64,000 bases of DNA from Dicyema japonicum (Eukaryota; Dicyemida; Rhombozoa; Dicyemidae), in contig RDEW01000013.1 in assembly GCA_011109175.1 (NCBI GenBank), positions 494,558 through 558,557 on the forward strand. Direction: 5' to 3'. The notes beneath the pieces are model-generated. The model had not been told where the DNA came from and made no database searches. It worked only from the letters and a program-made list of their open reading frames with translations. Position numbers and translations under genes: made by a program. Within the stretch, counting starts at the first letter, position 1. The number at the start of each line of letters is the position of its first letter. Positions 1-11,115 of the stretch are shown piece after piece.

Positions 1-186
1 TGTTCTCCAGCCTCCTCAGGCAGGTTCAATTCTGGTTGCTGAAACAACTACGAGAGCGCCTTGTCCAATTGAACCCTCTGTCCATATGGCATCTCCGGGC
101 TCTGCCTCCTATACTCCAGTGTCAGGCTCCACTTAATACAGTGGGTCCGCTTTAATACAGTGGACTATAGATAGGCCTGGAGATTC

Positions 187-618
187 CTATCTACCCCTAA
201 CTGCTTCAGATAACTCTTGTGGTACTTTGTTGCAATTCCTTCCCACGTCATTACTATTGAATAACGAGGACCTCGCAACAAAGCATCTGACCCATCTCGT
301 TTGTAAGCAATTCATTCTTCTTTTTTTCTCAACCTCAATAGTCTGCAAACGGTGTTGAGACGTAATGACAACTTCTATGATAAGGGCTTGGCCAGACTCT
401 TTGTCGTGTACCACAATGTCCGGCTTATTGTGCTTGACTAGCACCGAGGTACAGATAACACTGTCTACCTTAATTTGGACCCTGGTATTATCTGCTACAG
501 ATTGCACCTTATGAGTCCCCAACTTTCTGGTGTGGCGAATACCATATTTATTGCATAGTAGAAGATGAAGACTCCTCACTACCTCGTTATGCCTCCACAC
601 ATAGTCGTGGCAGAGCAT
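187..618 (-). mobile_element. LINE-F fragment: R2-like endonuclease domain
   Basis: Open frame of 143 codons resembling the C-terminal restriction-like endonuclease of R2-type non-LTR retrotransposons. Visible marks are a Cys/His-rich start (CHDYVWRHNE), then KPDIVVHD followed by ALIIEVV, the PD...(D/E)xK-like arrangement of this nuclease family. In such elements the domain nicks the target so that reverse transcription can be primed. The RT domain is not seen upstream, so this is a 5'-truncated or broken copy. About 230 bp next to it (roughly 590-820) recur in inverse orientation at 6485-6690. Bases 1-186 hold only unassigned, probably repeat-derived sequence. Confidence 0.6.
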
Positions 619-820
619 GGATCCACACGAGTGGCTAAATAATCAACCGACATTCTCCTTGACTTACAATGGGGATATGTATTTGTTGATTGACCTCAAA
701 AAATATTGCGGTCTTTCATATACGTGTACAGCGCCTCTGATCGAGGTGAGTTGTCACCGTATTTTAGCCATATTGTCGACGACTTATGGTCGACATGTGG
801 GTTGTGCAATGCTCTGAGGA

Positions 821-1084
821 GGACCTTATGAAGGCTATTTAAGTTGATCTTTTCCATCAAATTATTATATTGTAATCTTTAAAAAGACAGAAAATAGAAA
901 AAATATATCATAACAGAGTTATATATTCGACATTATAAATTCATATAATTTTTGCATGCCAAAATGCATCCACGGAGAATCTTTCCAAATCATATAACAT
1001 TAATTGAAGTCCAATCCAAGGCAGTAGTAAAAGAATATTTATGGAAATTGGCTTAATCTAACCGAAAAACAAATATCCCACAAC
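821..1084. other. AT-rich spacer
   Basis: No gene, RNA or clear repeat end seen. The right part may belong to the 5' region of the LINE-A copy that follows. Confidence 0.4.
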
Positions 1085-2480
1085 CACAGCACAGAGGAGG
1101 ACTGCAATTTCAGAATTGTGAATATAACCAAAAAAAGGACCTGTCAGAGCATAAAAGAACACAAGGACAAAAGATGGCTGCATCTAGTTAACCACCTCGA
1201 CAGGAAAAGTACATCCCGACATTTCTGGAAAACTCTTAAACAAGTCAAGTCGGAGCTGGATGATGCAGACGGAACCGGAAAGTTTTCTCCTGAACACTTA
1301 TGCCACCTACATCCTAACACCCTTATGAAACATTACGCTGGAATTAGCTTCAAACCATTCTCGAAACACCTGGACATTAAGGTGCGTGCCCATATATCGA
1401 AGAAGGAACCTTACCACGAACTATTCACAGATGACCAAGTCTTGGATGTGATCACCAGATTAAAGAGCTCACGGGCGTGCGGGCCTGACAAAGTATCTTC
1501 TATTCACCTAAAACACCTAAGCCACTACGCAATTGGCTACCTCACGCATATATACAACCTGTCCATTAACTATAATATTATTCCCAAGATTTGGATGAAT
1601 TCTATCATCAGACCGATATTGAAGGCTGGGAAACCAGAGACAGAACCTGCCTCTTACAGGCCTATTTCCGTTACCAGCACACTGTCAAAAATTATGGAGA
1701 AACTTGTATTATCAGTCATATTCCGTATCTCCCACGTCCTATATTTCAACATGGTTTCCTCCGCGGTAGGTCCACCGCTACATACTTGGCAACCCTATCG
1801 CAGTTCATTGCCGACGGTTTTAACACCCATCTCCCGCCTCACAAACGCACAATCTTGGATTCTATTGACATCAACTACGCCTTTGACACTGTCCTTGGAG
1901 TCAAGTACGACAGTCTACTCAATTTCAACTCCCACGCAAAAGACATGATTACCAGGGGCCTCCAGAAAATTAACGTTTTACGCGCCCTTGTCCGGAGGAC
2001 CACGAGGAACATGGACTTTTCCGTTTCTACCCTCTACCAACAAACAATCGCGCCTGCCGTTGAGTATGCCTCCGTTGCATGGAGATTCGCGCTATCGGAG
2101 TCTATGGTCCAAAGAGTCAACTCGATACACCGGAAAACAATCAGTATGCTTTGCCCACGTAATGGATCAACAGTCGACCCACTACTCATGGAAGCTAAGA
2201 TCCGTAGTGTGGCTCCGGATTTCTTCGCATCTGTGAGGAAAATGGAAATCCGCTTCGCCTGATCCTTTCCATGGCAAGAGAAAACCGATTGGATAAGAAA
2301 TTCCCCTCCCTGATCGGATTCCTCTGCAAGACCGAGAGAAGGCTCTTCCGGAAAGTAGTGGGGACGATGGAAGATCACAGACGTCGAATGGCACAATTGA
2401 TTGCGAGGACTGGGATCACCTAACTGTTTGACTCTTTTGTCTTTCTTTCTCGGTGTTCCCGGGTTATTAAAATAAATAAA
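1085..2480 (+). mobile_element. LINE-A copy, Jockey/CR1-like, decayed
   Basis: Reverse-transcriptase remnant of an APE-type LINE. One frame (from 1118) carries the RT lead-in with SSRACGPDKVSS, the IYNLSIN and IPKIWMNSIIRPILKAGK blocks and SYRPISVTSTLSKIMEKLV. A second frame (to 2262) carries GFLRGRSTATYL, DINYAFDTV and a C-terminal LYQQTIAPAVEYASVAW block. The YADD region between the last two is deleted and at least one frameshift joins the frames, so the copy is dead. The coding end reads ...LIARTGIT-stop near 2421, an ending typical of the family. The 3' end runs ...TTTCTCGGTG..CCGGGTTATTAAAATAAATAAAT; a very similar end is found in SINE-2. Confidence 0.8.
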
Positions 2481-2489
2481 TTAAAAAAA

Positions 2490-2770
2490 GTAAACCGAGT
2501 GAGGCATCAGAAAGTTCCTGGTCAGATGAGATAATTCGTAGTTGATCGATTATTTTTGAATTCATGCTGGAACGGTTGATTAGAAGATTTTTCCAGACTT
2601 TACAAGGGCGAGCTTCTCTAAGAATTTGGACGCTAAAAAACTGCACTAATACGGAGAGTTGTAACTTTCATCTTCGATCCATGTATAAAGTCCTGTTAAG
2701 TGTTGGATCGAGTCCTCTGACGTTGAAAGTTGCAATTGTATAGAATAGACAGACTGAAAATAAGATAAAG
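2490..2770 (-). mobile_element. LINE 5' fragment with start of an APE endonuclease
   Basis: On the minus strand a short stretch reads IATFNVRGLDPTLNRTL, the typical opening of the apurinic-like endonuclease of LINEs (FNVRGL). Stops follow soon after. It is too short to assign to LINE-A or LINE-B. Confidence 0.4.
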
Positions 2771-2778
2771 ACATTTAT

Positions 2779-3112
2779 TTTTTTTATTTTATCAACCCCG
2801 GATACACAGAGAAAGAAGTTAAATTAAACAACTAATTAGTGTATCCAGTTTCCACTTCTACAGAAAGAGTTCATCCGGAATCAACATAAAAGGTAAAAGA
2901 CGTCCATAGTTGCAGTTGTGGAAACCCCTCCAGTGGAGTGGGAGAGAGCAAATGATCCTTTTTACAGAGCAAATGCCAGGCACTGGGCGCCACCTAGACA
3001 GGTGAATCACATGACGCCACTCTAATAGGAAAAGAGAAGAGAAACAGACAAACAAACATAAAACTTAGACTAATTAGCCACGCAGCACCACATGGCGCCA
3101 GGCGGCGTAAGC
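2779..3112 (-). repeat. SINE-2 copy
   Basis: About 330 bp matching, in inverse orientation, 41590-41925. Shared marks include GGCGTCATGTGAT, CTAGGTGGCGCCCAGTGCC and CCACTCCACTGGAGGGGTTT. It has no reading frame of its own. Its 3' end (low-coordinate side, minus strand) carries the same TTCTTTCTCGGTGTATCCGGG-type end as LINE-A, followed by an A/T-rich tail. A third, partial copy lies near 16330-16452. I see no clear tRNA-like head, so the promoter class is unknown. Confidence 0.7.
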
Positions 3113-3264
3113 AATTTAATAATAATAAGAGACATGTCAACCACTCAATCAACACTAATAAAAGAAATAATTATTTTTTAAGATATGTTAATTTAATTTT
3201 TCGTCTCAGAAATTATTAAATAATTCATATAATTAAAAAACTTTTAGTTTCCTAGGGAATAATA

Positions 3265-5500
3265 ATGCCAAAAGGAAAAAAGCAATTAGACATATTATCA
3301 AAGACTGATGGATTAAATGATAATTCAGACACTCAAAGAGACGTTAATGATATGGAACAGGATTATGAAAACACTATTGATGAGAGTCCTCCGTTGATAT
3401 CCTTACTTATTAAAGAGTATTATGATTTTAAAATGTAGTTATATAGGGTTTGAAGATGGACTTTTGGATGGATTTGGTAAAGTCTACTATACTGATGGGC
3501 ATATTTATGAAGTAAAATCAAGTGAAATGTTTAGGGAACGTTTGTGAATGGACAAATGGATGGAAAGGGAATTATATTTTGGCCTGATGGAGTTAAATAT
3601 GAAGTTTGACTATTAAAATCATATTTAGGGCGATTTTTGTATGAACGAAATAACTGGGATTGGAAAGTACACGTGGCCAAATGGAAAGTAGTTAATTAAT
3701 ATTATTTAGTTTTTATGAAGGGGAAGTCATTGGAGGTGTGAGAAATGGAAATGGAAAATTTACGTATTCAAACGGATCATTTTACATTGGAGATTGGGTT
3801 AAGGGAAAAAAACACGGATTTGGATATTTTAAAGATGTGGACCAAAGTTATGAGGGAATGTGGACCAATGATTTGCCGAATGGATACGGAATTAGACAGT
3901 ACTCTAATAGAGATACTTATGAAGGAATCTTTGTTCGTGGAATTCGTCATGGAAAAGGAAAAATGAACTGGAAAACCTTAAAACAATCATATATCGGAGA
4001 TTGGAAGTTTAATCACAAGGTTAGATTTAGTTTGACGACAAAAAGACTGGGAGAGGTACTTACACGTGGTATATCGAAAATACAAACAGATTGCCATCTC
4101 ACAATGAATACATTGGGGATTTGATTGATGACAAAAAACATGGTGATGGGACATTTTATTATGCCGACGGAGCTATTTTTGAGGGAAAATTCTATAACGA
4201 CAAAAAACATGGAAAAGTTTATTTTTATTTTTTTATTGAAGGGACGACTTACATTTAAAAATGGACGATATTTTGAAGGAAATTTTTGGGAAGATCAACT
4301 ATGTCATATTTCTCTCATTCCTTCGGATCTCGTTGGTGAAATCTCTGAAAAGGTTGTGAGTTCTAAAAATCCGCTTCCTGTCGGTTATATGTACAATTTG
4401 AGTTTGTAGTAAATTCCTATATCAAAAATATAGATAATCTCAACCAAGTAATTTCTGTTTATGTAAATATTCCAATTTTAAAAGAATTAACACCTTCAAT
4501 TTTTGAGAATTTCCCTTCTGTTATTTATTTTTCATAGTTTTAGATTATCAAGATTATCAACCTTCATCTTAACTTCTTCCGAAATGTTTTCCAACAATAT
4601 GGTGGATTAGCGGTGGATAAAGAAAATATTAGATTTGTTATATACAATTATCAATTCTGGCAAATAATGAAAGACTGTATATTTGATGATGTTGACTATT
4701 CCGTGGCTGATTTAGCATTTCTACTTTCCATGTCGGGCAGCAGTATTTTTGACCCAAATGAAAAGATTCTATTTGAAACTTTTATTTCTTATATTATAAT
4801 TCTGGCTCAGAAAATCATACAATCGCATGATCCTGCAATTCGTTTCAAAATATTGGTAGAATCAAAAATGATTCCCAATGCGGTTAAACCTCATAAAGGT
4901 AATTGAATTATGTAAATATAAGGGATAATCTTCCAGGAACGGAAAATGACTGGAAAAGTATTTCAACACTTTGAGAGGACTTACAATATTTATAAAGAAC
5001 ATTTAATAAAAGTTAAATTATTGCTTTATTTCAGAATAATCGGTTTTGTACGTGGAGAGATTTATTGTTGTTGATTAATGTAAAATTAAAATAATTTAAG
5101 GATTTTCGGATATTTACTAATCACTGTTCATGTCTCCATGTTTTATCATTAATGGCAGAGATTGATTCACATTTGGTTGATGAGTTCAACCACTACTCTT
5201 TGGAGAGGACAGTTTTTGTTATATTTATTTTAGTTAACATTTTTGGACTTTTTTGAATGTCTTGTCCTTTTGTCTAAAGTTTACGTGACGGACCAAATGC
5301 TTTTAAATTCACGTCATGTTTCTCAAATTGAAAATAATATTGAGTCTAATAATGAAGAAAAGGCCATTTTAGAAATTCAAAAGGATGATTTGAAGAGATT
5401 CACCGATTGGACACACCAGCTAAATTATTTCTTTGTTGACATCTTTTATCCTCGTGCAGAGGCTTTATCAAAAATTAAACTGATTTCAAGAAATTTATAA
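3265..5500 (+). CDS. RSPH10B: Radial spoke head 10 homolog B (MORN-repeat protein)
   Basis: Part of the radial spoke of motile cilia; MORN repeats build a scaffold in the spoke head region. The gene has 13 exons separated by 12 introns of 21-26 nt (for example 3417-3438, 3512-3534, 4020-4045, 5012-5034); the spliced frame is exactly 651 codons. After a short polar N-terminus come about ten MORN repeats (YIGFEDGLLDGFGKVYYTDG, YIGDWVKGKKHGFGYF and similar). A helical C-terminal half follows with NYQFWQIMKDCIFDDV, DYSVADLAFLLS and TFLDFFECLVLLSKVYV, as in RSPH10B of other animals. The seventh intron (about 4384-4409) is the least certain. The start is the first ATG in frame. MORN repeats alone occur in other proteins; the C-terminal half decides the call. 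It implies the organism has motile cilia. Confidence 0.82.
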
Positions 5501-6129
5501 TACATTAATATAAATTAATAAATATTAACTATTTCCTTTTAAAATTGAATCGGAAAAGTATATCCATAATCTCTTGATCAGAGTCCTCAGCACTAAAGAA
5601 ACTGGCCACTTTTATGGTTCAATCGTCATATATAGATGAATACTGACAGATTTATTTTGTTATTTGCTAGCCACAGGCGTACAATCTTTGGTAACCCCTA
5701 GCAAAAACAGTCATAGGTAATCCAAGGAGGGAAGGCAAGGGAGAACGTCTGCTTGTGACAACCAAATTAATCCCCCAATAATACATTGCAGGCTTACGTC
5801 AGTTTCTGTAGAGAGGTGAAAAAAATAGGTCCTCTCTCTTCAAGGTTCTACCGAATAGGTCCTACCGTCACGGATACGTAACTCCTATCGTCAAATAATC
5901 TTCAAAATCGCATTTTAACTATAATATAAAAATCAAAATTTCGATTTTTTATCTAGAAACTCGCCCACGTGGTTCCTTTATTTAACTGGGATGAATTTAC
6001 CGGCGATGAATTTACCGGTTACCAATTGTGAGACCGTTGATCTAATTATAAAATAATAATTTAATAAAGGATCTACTTAAAAGCCTTAAAAAGCCTTATG
6101 AGCATTGGAAATCCCCACATCGACCTTAA
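5501..6129. other. Spacer without recognised gene
   Basis: No open frame of note and no RNA gene seen. It contains a short direct repeat (GATGAATTTACCGG twice near 5990-6020). The right end runs into the 3' end of the RTE copy. Confidence 0.4.
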
Positions 6130-6480
6130 CTCGTCGACATGTTATCCAAATTAAGTCGTATCCGACCTTTGGAGATCTCATGAGCCAATTTGGAGTAGCC
6201 TTGATATAGGCATTCCCGTGAAGTCTTTTACCGTGGATAGCCACTGAGTCCTCGGTCGACCAAGTCTTCTCTTCCCAGTAATATTGCTCAGCATAATGGT
6301 TCTTTCCAGTAAATCAGAGCGGACAACATGCCCAAAGAACGCCAATCTGTGTTTTACGATTCTTCCTTCTAGCGAAATGTCCGTCTCCACCCGTTTGAGT
6401 ACATCGGTGTTTGTTATTTTGGAAGTCCAAGGGATTCTTAGTAAACTCCTCCAGCACCAAAGTTCAAAAGCATAAGTCGA
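6130..6480 (-). mobile_element. LINE-E (RTE/BovB-like) 3' fragment
   Basis: The minus strand encodes ELWCWRSLLRIPWTSKITNT, then VKHRLAFFGHVVRSD and GKRRLGRPRTQWL, the C-terminal tail block of RTE/BovB-clade LINEs. It is closely similar to the longer copy at 12950-14760. Its 3' flank (6138-6180) shares the CCAATTAAGTCGT..CCGACC..TTGGAGATCTCATGA end with that copy. It is truncated at the 5' side where it meets a LINE-F fragment. Confidence 0.8.
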
Positions 6481-6484
6481 CAAC

Positions 6485-6690
6485 ATGGCTATAATGTGGT
6501 GACAACTCACCTCGATAGAAGTGTTATACACGTATATGCAAGACCCAATATTTTTTGGGGGTCGATCAACAAATACATGTCACAATTGTATGTCAAAGAG
6601 GATTTCGGCTTATCATATAGCCACTCAGTGCGAATCCATGCTCTGCCAAGATTATGTGTGGAGGCATAATATCGCTGCTGTAAATTCCGG
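6485..6690 (+). mobile_element. LINE-F fragment, second copy
   Basis: Matches about 590-820 in inverse orientation with roughly 80% identity by eye, including the reading MLCxDYVWRHN of the R2-like endonuclease start. Truncated on both sides. Confidence 0.6.
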
Positions 6691-6711
6691 CTGAAGGTTC
6701 CACACATCTTG

Positions 6712-6898
6712 ATTCTCTTGCTTGACGAGTGACGCCGTCATCAGTGAACATCTCACTGCGGAACCTGATCGTCTACAAAAGGACTCACACCGACAAAAAG
6801 AACAGAAACAAGTGAAAAGCATTCCTTGGTTCTTTCTAATCGATTAGTTACGATAACCTCTTTACTTAAAATAAAATGTTTGTCCTGTCTCAAATAAA
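6712..6898 (+). repeat. SINE-1 body, 3' truncated
   Basis: Shares the SINE-1 body (GACGCCGTCATCAGTGAACAT, then TTCCTTGGTTCT and GATTAGTTA) with copies at 6934-7293, 30445-30712 and 34200-34530. The tRNA-like head is missing and the copy breaks off at GTCCTGTC, where the inverted repeat of the Merlin-like element begins. Confidence 0.65.
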
Positions 6899-8134
6899 AT
6901 GCTTCACGAAATAAGGCTCTAAATGAATTAATAATAACAGCCTTTTTCACGGAGCCGTGGTATTAGCTCCGCATAGGCAGGACACACACTATATTTAAAT
7001 AAAGAACAGTTAATTTTAACTAATCGTAGAACCAAGGAATGATCTTCACTTTTATTTTCTTTTTCTTGTGTGTGGGTCCTTTCTAGATAATCCATTTCCG
7101 CAGTGAGATTCGACTGATGACGGCGTCACTCGTCAAGCCTTTTTAGCATCGTAGATGCGTAGAACCTTCCACCAAGTGAACAGCAGCGAGATTCGAACCC
7201 GTAACCTAAGCCACTTAAGACCGACACCTAACCACTATGCCACCCGGCTTTAATGAAGAAAAGGCCATCAAAGACTCACACCGACAAAAAGAAAAAATGA
7301 ATTAATGAAATTTTTTAAATGAATTAATGAAAAAATTAAAAAAATTGAACAATGCAGAATTTGTAAATATTATTATAACTTTTTTAAAATAAATTGCTAA
7401 ATCTTTACGACCTAGTGGTGTTAAAACGATACCGACAAAGTCAAAGCTGAGCTATTAACGACTCCCTACCTAAGAAGAAACCGTTATGGGCTTCATATAG
7501 ATGCTTATAATCATTTCCTTAGCGAAAAAAAGTCATTATCACAAAAATAAGTCACTTGTTTCTACGCAGCGTGATGTTCGGTGGAAAATGTTTAACGATC
7601 GCATCTATTAATTCATCGAAGAAGTTTTCCAAATGGCTCACATGACTTCTCCACAAAAATTATACAAAATAACTCGGAGTATTTAATACCTGGAAAATAT
7701 GAACCCATGAAGTGACGCGCGGTACCTTTTTGTCTTTAGTGATTAACTTTGAGGTGCACATAGGCAGAGCATTAAAATTTGGCGTTGAATAACCTATTTC
7801 TAAGAATATACTAGTTAGAATTACCCTTCCATTTGTCAGTGTGTATCACTGATCCCGGTGCGATATTTCGCTGTATAGCCGCTGCTAGAGTTCTTTTCAA
7901 CCGATCAGGAACCATCTCTAGGAAACAGAATGTGGTATTTCGTAGTCCTTCAGTTTTGAATATTTTTGTATAACAACTATATCAATCATCCCCATAAGCC
8001 GGTAAAAAATTCAAAATTTTATTTAAAAAAATTTATAATAATATTTACAAATTCGGCATTGTTCATTTTTTATTTTTAGATCTAATATTCAAAAAAATTC
8101 ATTAATTCATTTAGAGCCTTATTTCGTGAAGCAT
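6899..8134 (-). mobile_element. Merlin-like DNA transposon, decayed, with nested SINE
   Basis: Two inverted arms enclose a broken transposase. The right arm (about 8010-8134), read in reverse, gives CATGCTTCACGAAATAAGGC, TAAATGAATTAATGAA, GAACAATGC and AATTTGTAAATATTATTATAA. The same order is seen on the left at 6899-6933 and, after a SINE-1 insertion, 7294-7390. The core (7400-8000, minus strand) reads FLEMVPDRLKRTLAAAIQRN, then IAPGSVIHTDKWKG, resembling the DDE region of Merlin/IS1595-type transposases (PDR...I..NI.PGS.IH.D.W). Several stops show it is inactive. No clean target duplication was found. Confidence 0.6.
6934..7293 (-). repeat. SINE-1, full-length tRNA-derived copy
   Basis: Read on the minus strand from about 7249, it starts with a tRNA-like head: box A TGGCATAGTGGTTAGGTG and box B GGGTTCGAATC (7190-7200) spaced as in a tRNA. 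A unique body follows, then a 3' end ACGGCTCCGTGAAAAAGGC with a TTATTATTAA tail. It lies inside the left arm of the Merlin-like element, flanked by AAATGAATTAAT on both sides (6921-6932 and about 7296-7307), probably the target-site duplication. Not a functional tRNA gene: the cloverleaf 3' half and acceptor are degenerate. Confidence 0.75.
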
Positions 8135-8414
8135 GTATTGAAAAAGAATCGAATTATCTAATAATAGAGACTTTATCAAATAATAAATCATTTCTAAAAG
8201 ATAATCTGTCAAACGTTATAAACTAAATATTTATTATCCTAATTTGTTACTATGTAACATGATATAAAATGATTTTGTTTATTAAATAATGTAGTCATAG
8301 TGATATACAAAGGGTTTAAATAAAGTCTTAACTATTAATTTAAATATGATTTTTAAAATATCAATTAATAATTTAAAAATAAAAAATATAATTTAAAAAT
8401 TTTAATCGTGGGTG
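8135..8414. other. AT-rich spacer upstream of cytohesin
   Basis: Very AT-rich, no frame or repeat recognised. It must contain whatever promoter serves the cytohesin gene; no distinct motif stands out. Confidence 0.4.
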
Positions 8415-9633
8415 ATGTCCCCGTTTGTTATGAAATTGACTCAAGTCTATCACTCTCATAAAAAGAGCCATTCTATAAAAAGGACGCATTCAAATGTATG
8501 CTTACGTTAATTTCAGGATAACCCATATAATGAAAGCATGTTTGTAAGTCAAAGTACTTGCAGATCAGTAAGATTAGAAATTGGAATAAGAAAGTTTAAC
8601 CACGATTGTCAGAAAGTATGATATATTATTTATTAAAGGGAATTGATTATTTACTAAAAAAGGGAAAGTTAACTGATGATGAATCTGTTGCTTCATTTCT
8701 ATTTGAGAATTATCAATTCCTATCAAAAGTTTCTATTGGCAAGTTTATTGCTAAAAAGTAATATTTTAATTAATATAAGTGATTCATTTAATATATCAGT
8801 CCTCGATAAGTTTAGTTCGTTGTTTGATTTTGCTAATGTCAACATATTGGATGCTCTAAGGTATATATAATCCTTAATGATAGAAAATATTTATATACAT
8901 TTGTTATCCCTGGAGAGTCACAACAAATCAATAGGATTATTGAAAGTTTTTCTAAATATTATCAAATTCAAAATAGTCCCAAATTCTGTGATTCTGGTTT
9001 ATTATTTATAAATTTATAGAATTGTGTTATTCCCTTGCATTCTCATTAATAATACTAAATACAGCTCTACACAATCATAATGTTAAAGTTAAACCCACGT
9101 GTGATCAGTTTGTTAATAGTATCAAGAGAATTGATGAATCTAATAATCTTACTGTTTCTCTTCTCACAGTTTTGTTATTATTTAATAATAGGATTTGTTC
9201 AAAGATATAAAACGTGACCCCTTTTATTACCCCGACCAGGATATACCCATTCCCAGACCTATTGCGATTGTAAAGGAAGGCTGGTTATTAAAATATTGTA
9301 TTAATATTAAATATTTGTATAGCTAATAGAATTTTAAAGTCATTTTCATGCCGGTGGTTTGTTTTGTCTGATGGATATTTATATTACTTTCTCAAATCCA
9401 CTGATAAGGATCCAGCTGCTATTATTCATTTGAGGAATGTTACCATTAATGTTGACCCATCCATTCCAAACTGTTTTGAAATAACTTCAATAAAACCATT
9501 CTTCCTCAAAGTCTACAAACAAATTAATAATGGAAGTATTATCGCAAAGTCTACGAGGAGATCATATAAATTAAAAGCATATAGTGAAATGGATATGCAC
9601 GAATGGGCCACAAATATTATGTTTTTATTTTAA
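8415..9633 (+). CDS. CYTH: Cytohesin: ARF guanine-nucleotide exchange factor (Sec7 + PH)
   Basis: Activates ARF GTPases at the plasma membrane and endosomes. Eight exons with seven introns of 21-25 nt (8496-8516, 8616-8638, 8758-8779, 8861-8883, 8997-9019, 9169-9191, 9298-9322) give a 352-residue protein. The Sec7 domain covers about residues 30-225: GIDYLLKKGKLTDDESVASF, the FVIPGESQQINRI loop with the catalytic glutamate finger, and LAFSLIILNTALHNHNVK. The PH domain follows from about residue 240: KEGWLLKY, RWFVLSDGYLYYFL, NCFEI and a final WATNI. Unlike vertebrate cytohesins it has only about 27 residues before DNPYNE and thus no room for the long N-terminal coiled coil. It stops just after the PH helix, without the basic tail. 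The start is the first in-frame ATG. Confidence 0.93.
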
Positions 9634-9757
9634 TTATTTTTAGTAAGTTCGTTAATACACAAATTGTTTTCTCTAAGAAATTTAGTGATGGAAGAGATTA
9701 TTATACAGTATTATAATATATTTTCTATTTAATAAATAACAGATAATATTAGCCAAG

Positions 9758-11115
9758 TCATAAACTGCTAAAACAAAGACACGAATTAGTGCCTCCAAAT
9801 CCAAATGAGTTCTTTAGTCCATATCTTTTATCACAATAAGTTTGCTTCCATATTTGACTCTCATTGGCTGCATAATTAAGATCAAATCCATCATCAAGTT
9901 TATCAATATTAATAGAAGGTGGAATAATCCCTCTCTTACAAGCCATCAATGCCAATACTAATTCAGCACTTCCTGCAGCTCCGAGCATGTGACCAATCGC
10001 ACCCTTTTGAGAGGAAACTTGCAATTTCATTGAATGGGAACCAAATAATTTTTTGATAGCTCCATTTTCAATCTGATCTCCTAGTGGTGTTGATGTGGCA
10101 TGACAGTTTACATAACCAATTTGTTCAGGCATCACATTTCTTTCACCAAGAGCATATTTCATAGCCATAAATCCACCAGAAGAATCTGGATTGGGGGATG
10201 TAATATGATAAGCATCTCCTGATGCTCCATATCCTAATATTTCACCATATAATTGAGCTCTTCTATTAACAGCGTGTTCATACTCTTCAAGGACAACAAC
10301 TCCAGCACCTTCTGCTATGACAAATCCATCTCTTGACATATCAAAGGGTCTGGAGGCTTTATGAGGATTATCATTATATTTAGTGGAGAGTGCTTTTACT
10401 CTGCTAAACCCTGTCATTGTTATGGGATCTACTGGAGACTCTGTAGCTCCACAGACCATAACATTAGCCATCCCATTTGTAATGTATCGATATGCCGTGC
10501 CAATACTGTGGACTCCAGTAGCACATGCAGTGGAATAAGCCATATTTGGTCCCTACAATATATAATCGTTATACCCTCAATTTATATTTAATAGAAGCAA
10601 ATCCAGAAGTTATATTTATTATTACTTTTGGAATAAAGTGGGGGGATAACTTTCTATAACCCCCATCTTCAAAGGATGATCGAGAGGATAGAATTTCACT
10701 TATTATAGACATTGAAGACCCAATTGATATACCTTAATATTATTATTTTAATCACCTGAATAGCTCATCTGTTCTTCATTTTCAGGATTCCAATTTGCAT
10801 CTTCAAGAGCATCCTTAATGGCTTTCATTCCAAACAAAGTAGCATCGCTATAGTATCGAGTTTCACCGACTGGTCCAACAGAGGAAATGTCTAAATTACC
10901 TTCTTCTGATCCACGCGGAACAACTCCTGCAACCCGGCTGGTCAGACTAGAAAATTCTCACATAAACTCAGATTATTACTTTCTCCCGTTAATTGACTTA
11001 TTCCACACTTACCTGCTAACACCTTGGACCACACTGTTTGTAAATTATCCCCAAGACAGCAAACAATTCCCAATCCAGTTACAACAACACGCCTTCCACC
11101 GGAAAGTCTGTTCAT
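9758..11115 (-). CDS. OXSM: Mitochondrial-type beta-ketoacyl-ACP synthase
   Basis: Condenses malonyl-ACP with a growing acyl-ACP in type II (mitochondrial) fatty acid synthesis, the route that feeds lipoic acid. Four exons and three introns (10957-10979, 10733-10755, 10553-10574; 22-23 nt) give 429 residues, as expected for the KAS I/II fold. The Cys-His-His triad is present: STACATG (Cys), NCHATSTPLGD (His) and KGAIGHMLGAAG (His). Also seen are RRVVVTGLGIV near the N-terminus, RPFDMSRDGFVIAEGAGV and the glycine-rich end NSFGFGGTNS. The first exon starts only nine residues before the conserved core and UBA3 begins 56 bp upstream on the other strand, so a classic mitochondrial targeting peptide is not visible. 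Tail-to-tail with cytohesin (124 bp). Confidence 0.95.

Noticed and set aside
617-817. Small host gene (66 codons)
   Set aside because: The same segment recurs inverted at 6485-6690 and overlaps LINE-F, so it is repeat DNA.
4007-4030. Alternative intron in RSPH10B
   Set aside because: It shifts the frame; the intron at 4020-4045 keeps it and leaves a regular MORN repeat.
5132-5158. Additional intron in RSPH10B
   Set aside because: The frame is open through this stretch; removing it would introduce a stop.
7183-7249. tRNA gene on the minus strand
   Set aside because: A and B boxes are present but the acceptor stem and 3' half do not fold as a tRNA, and the same head recurs in front of a shared SINE body.
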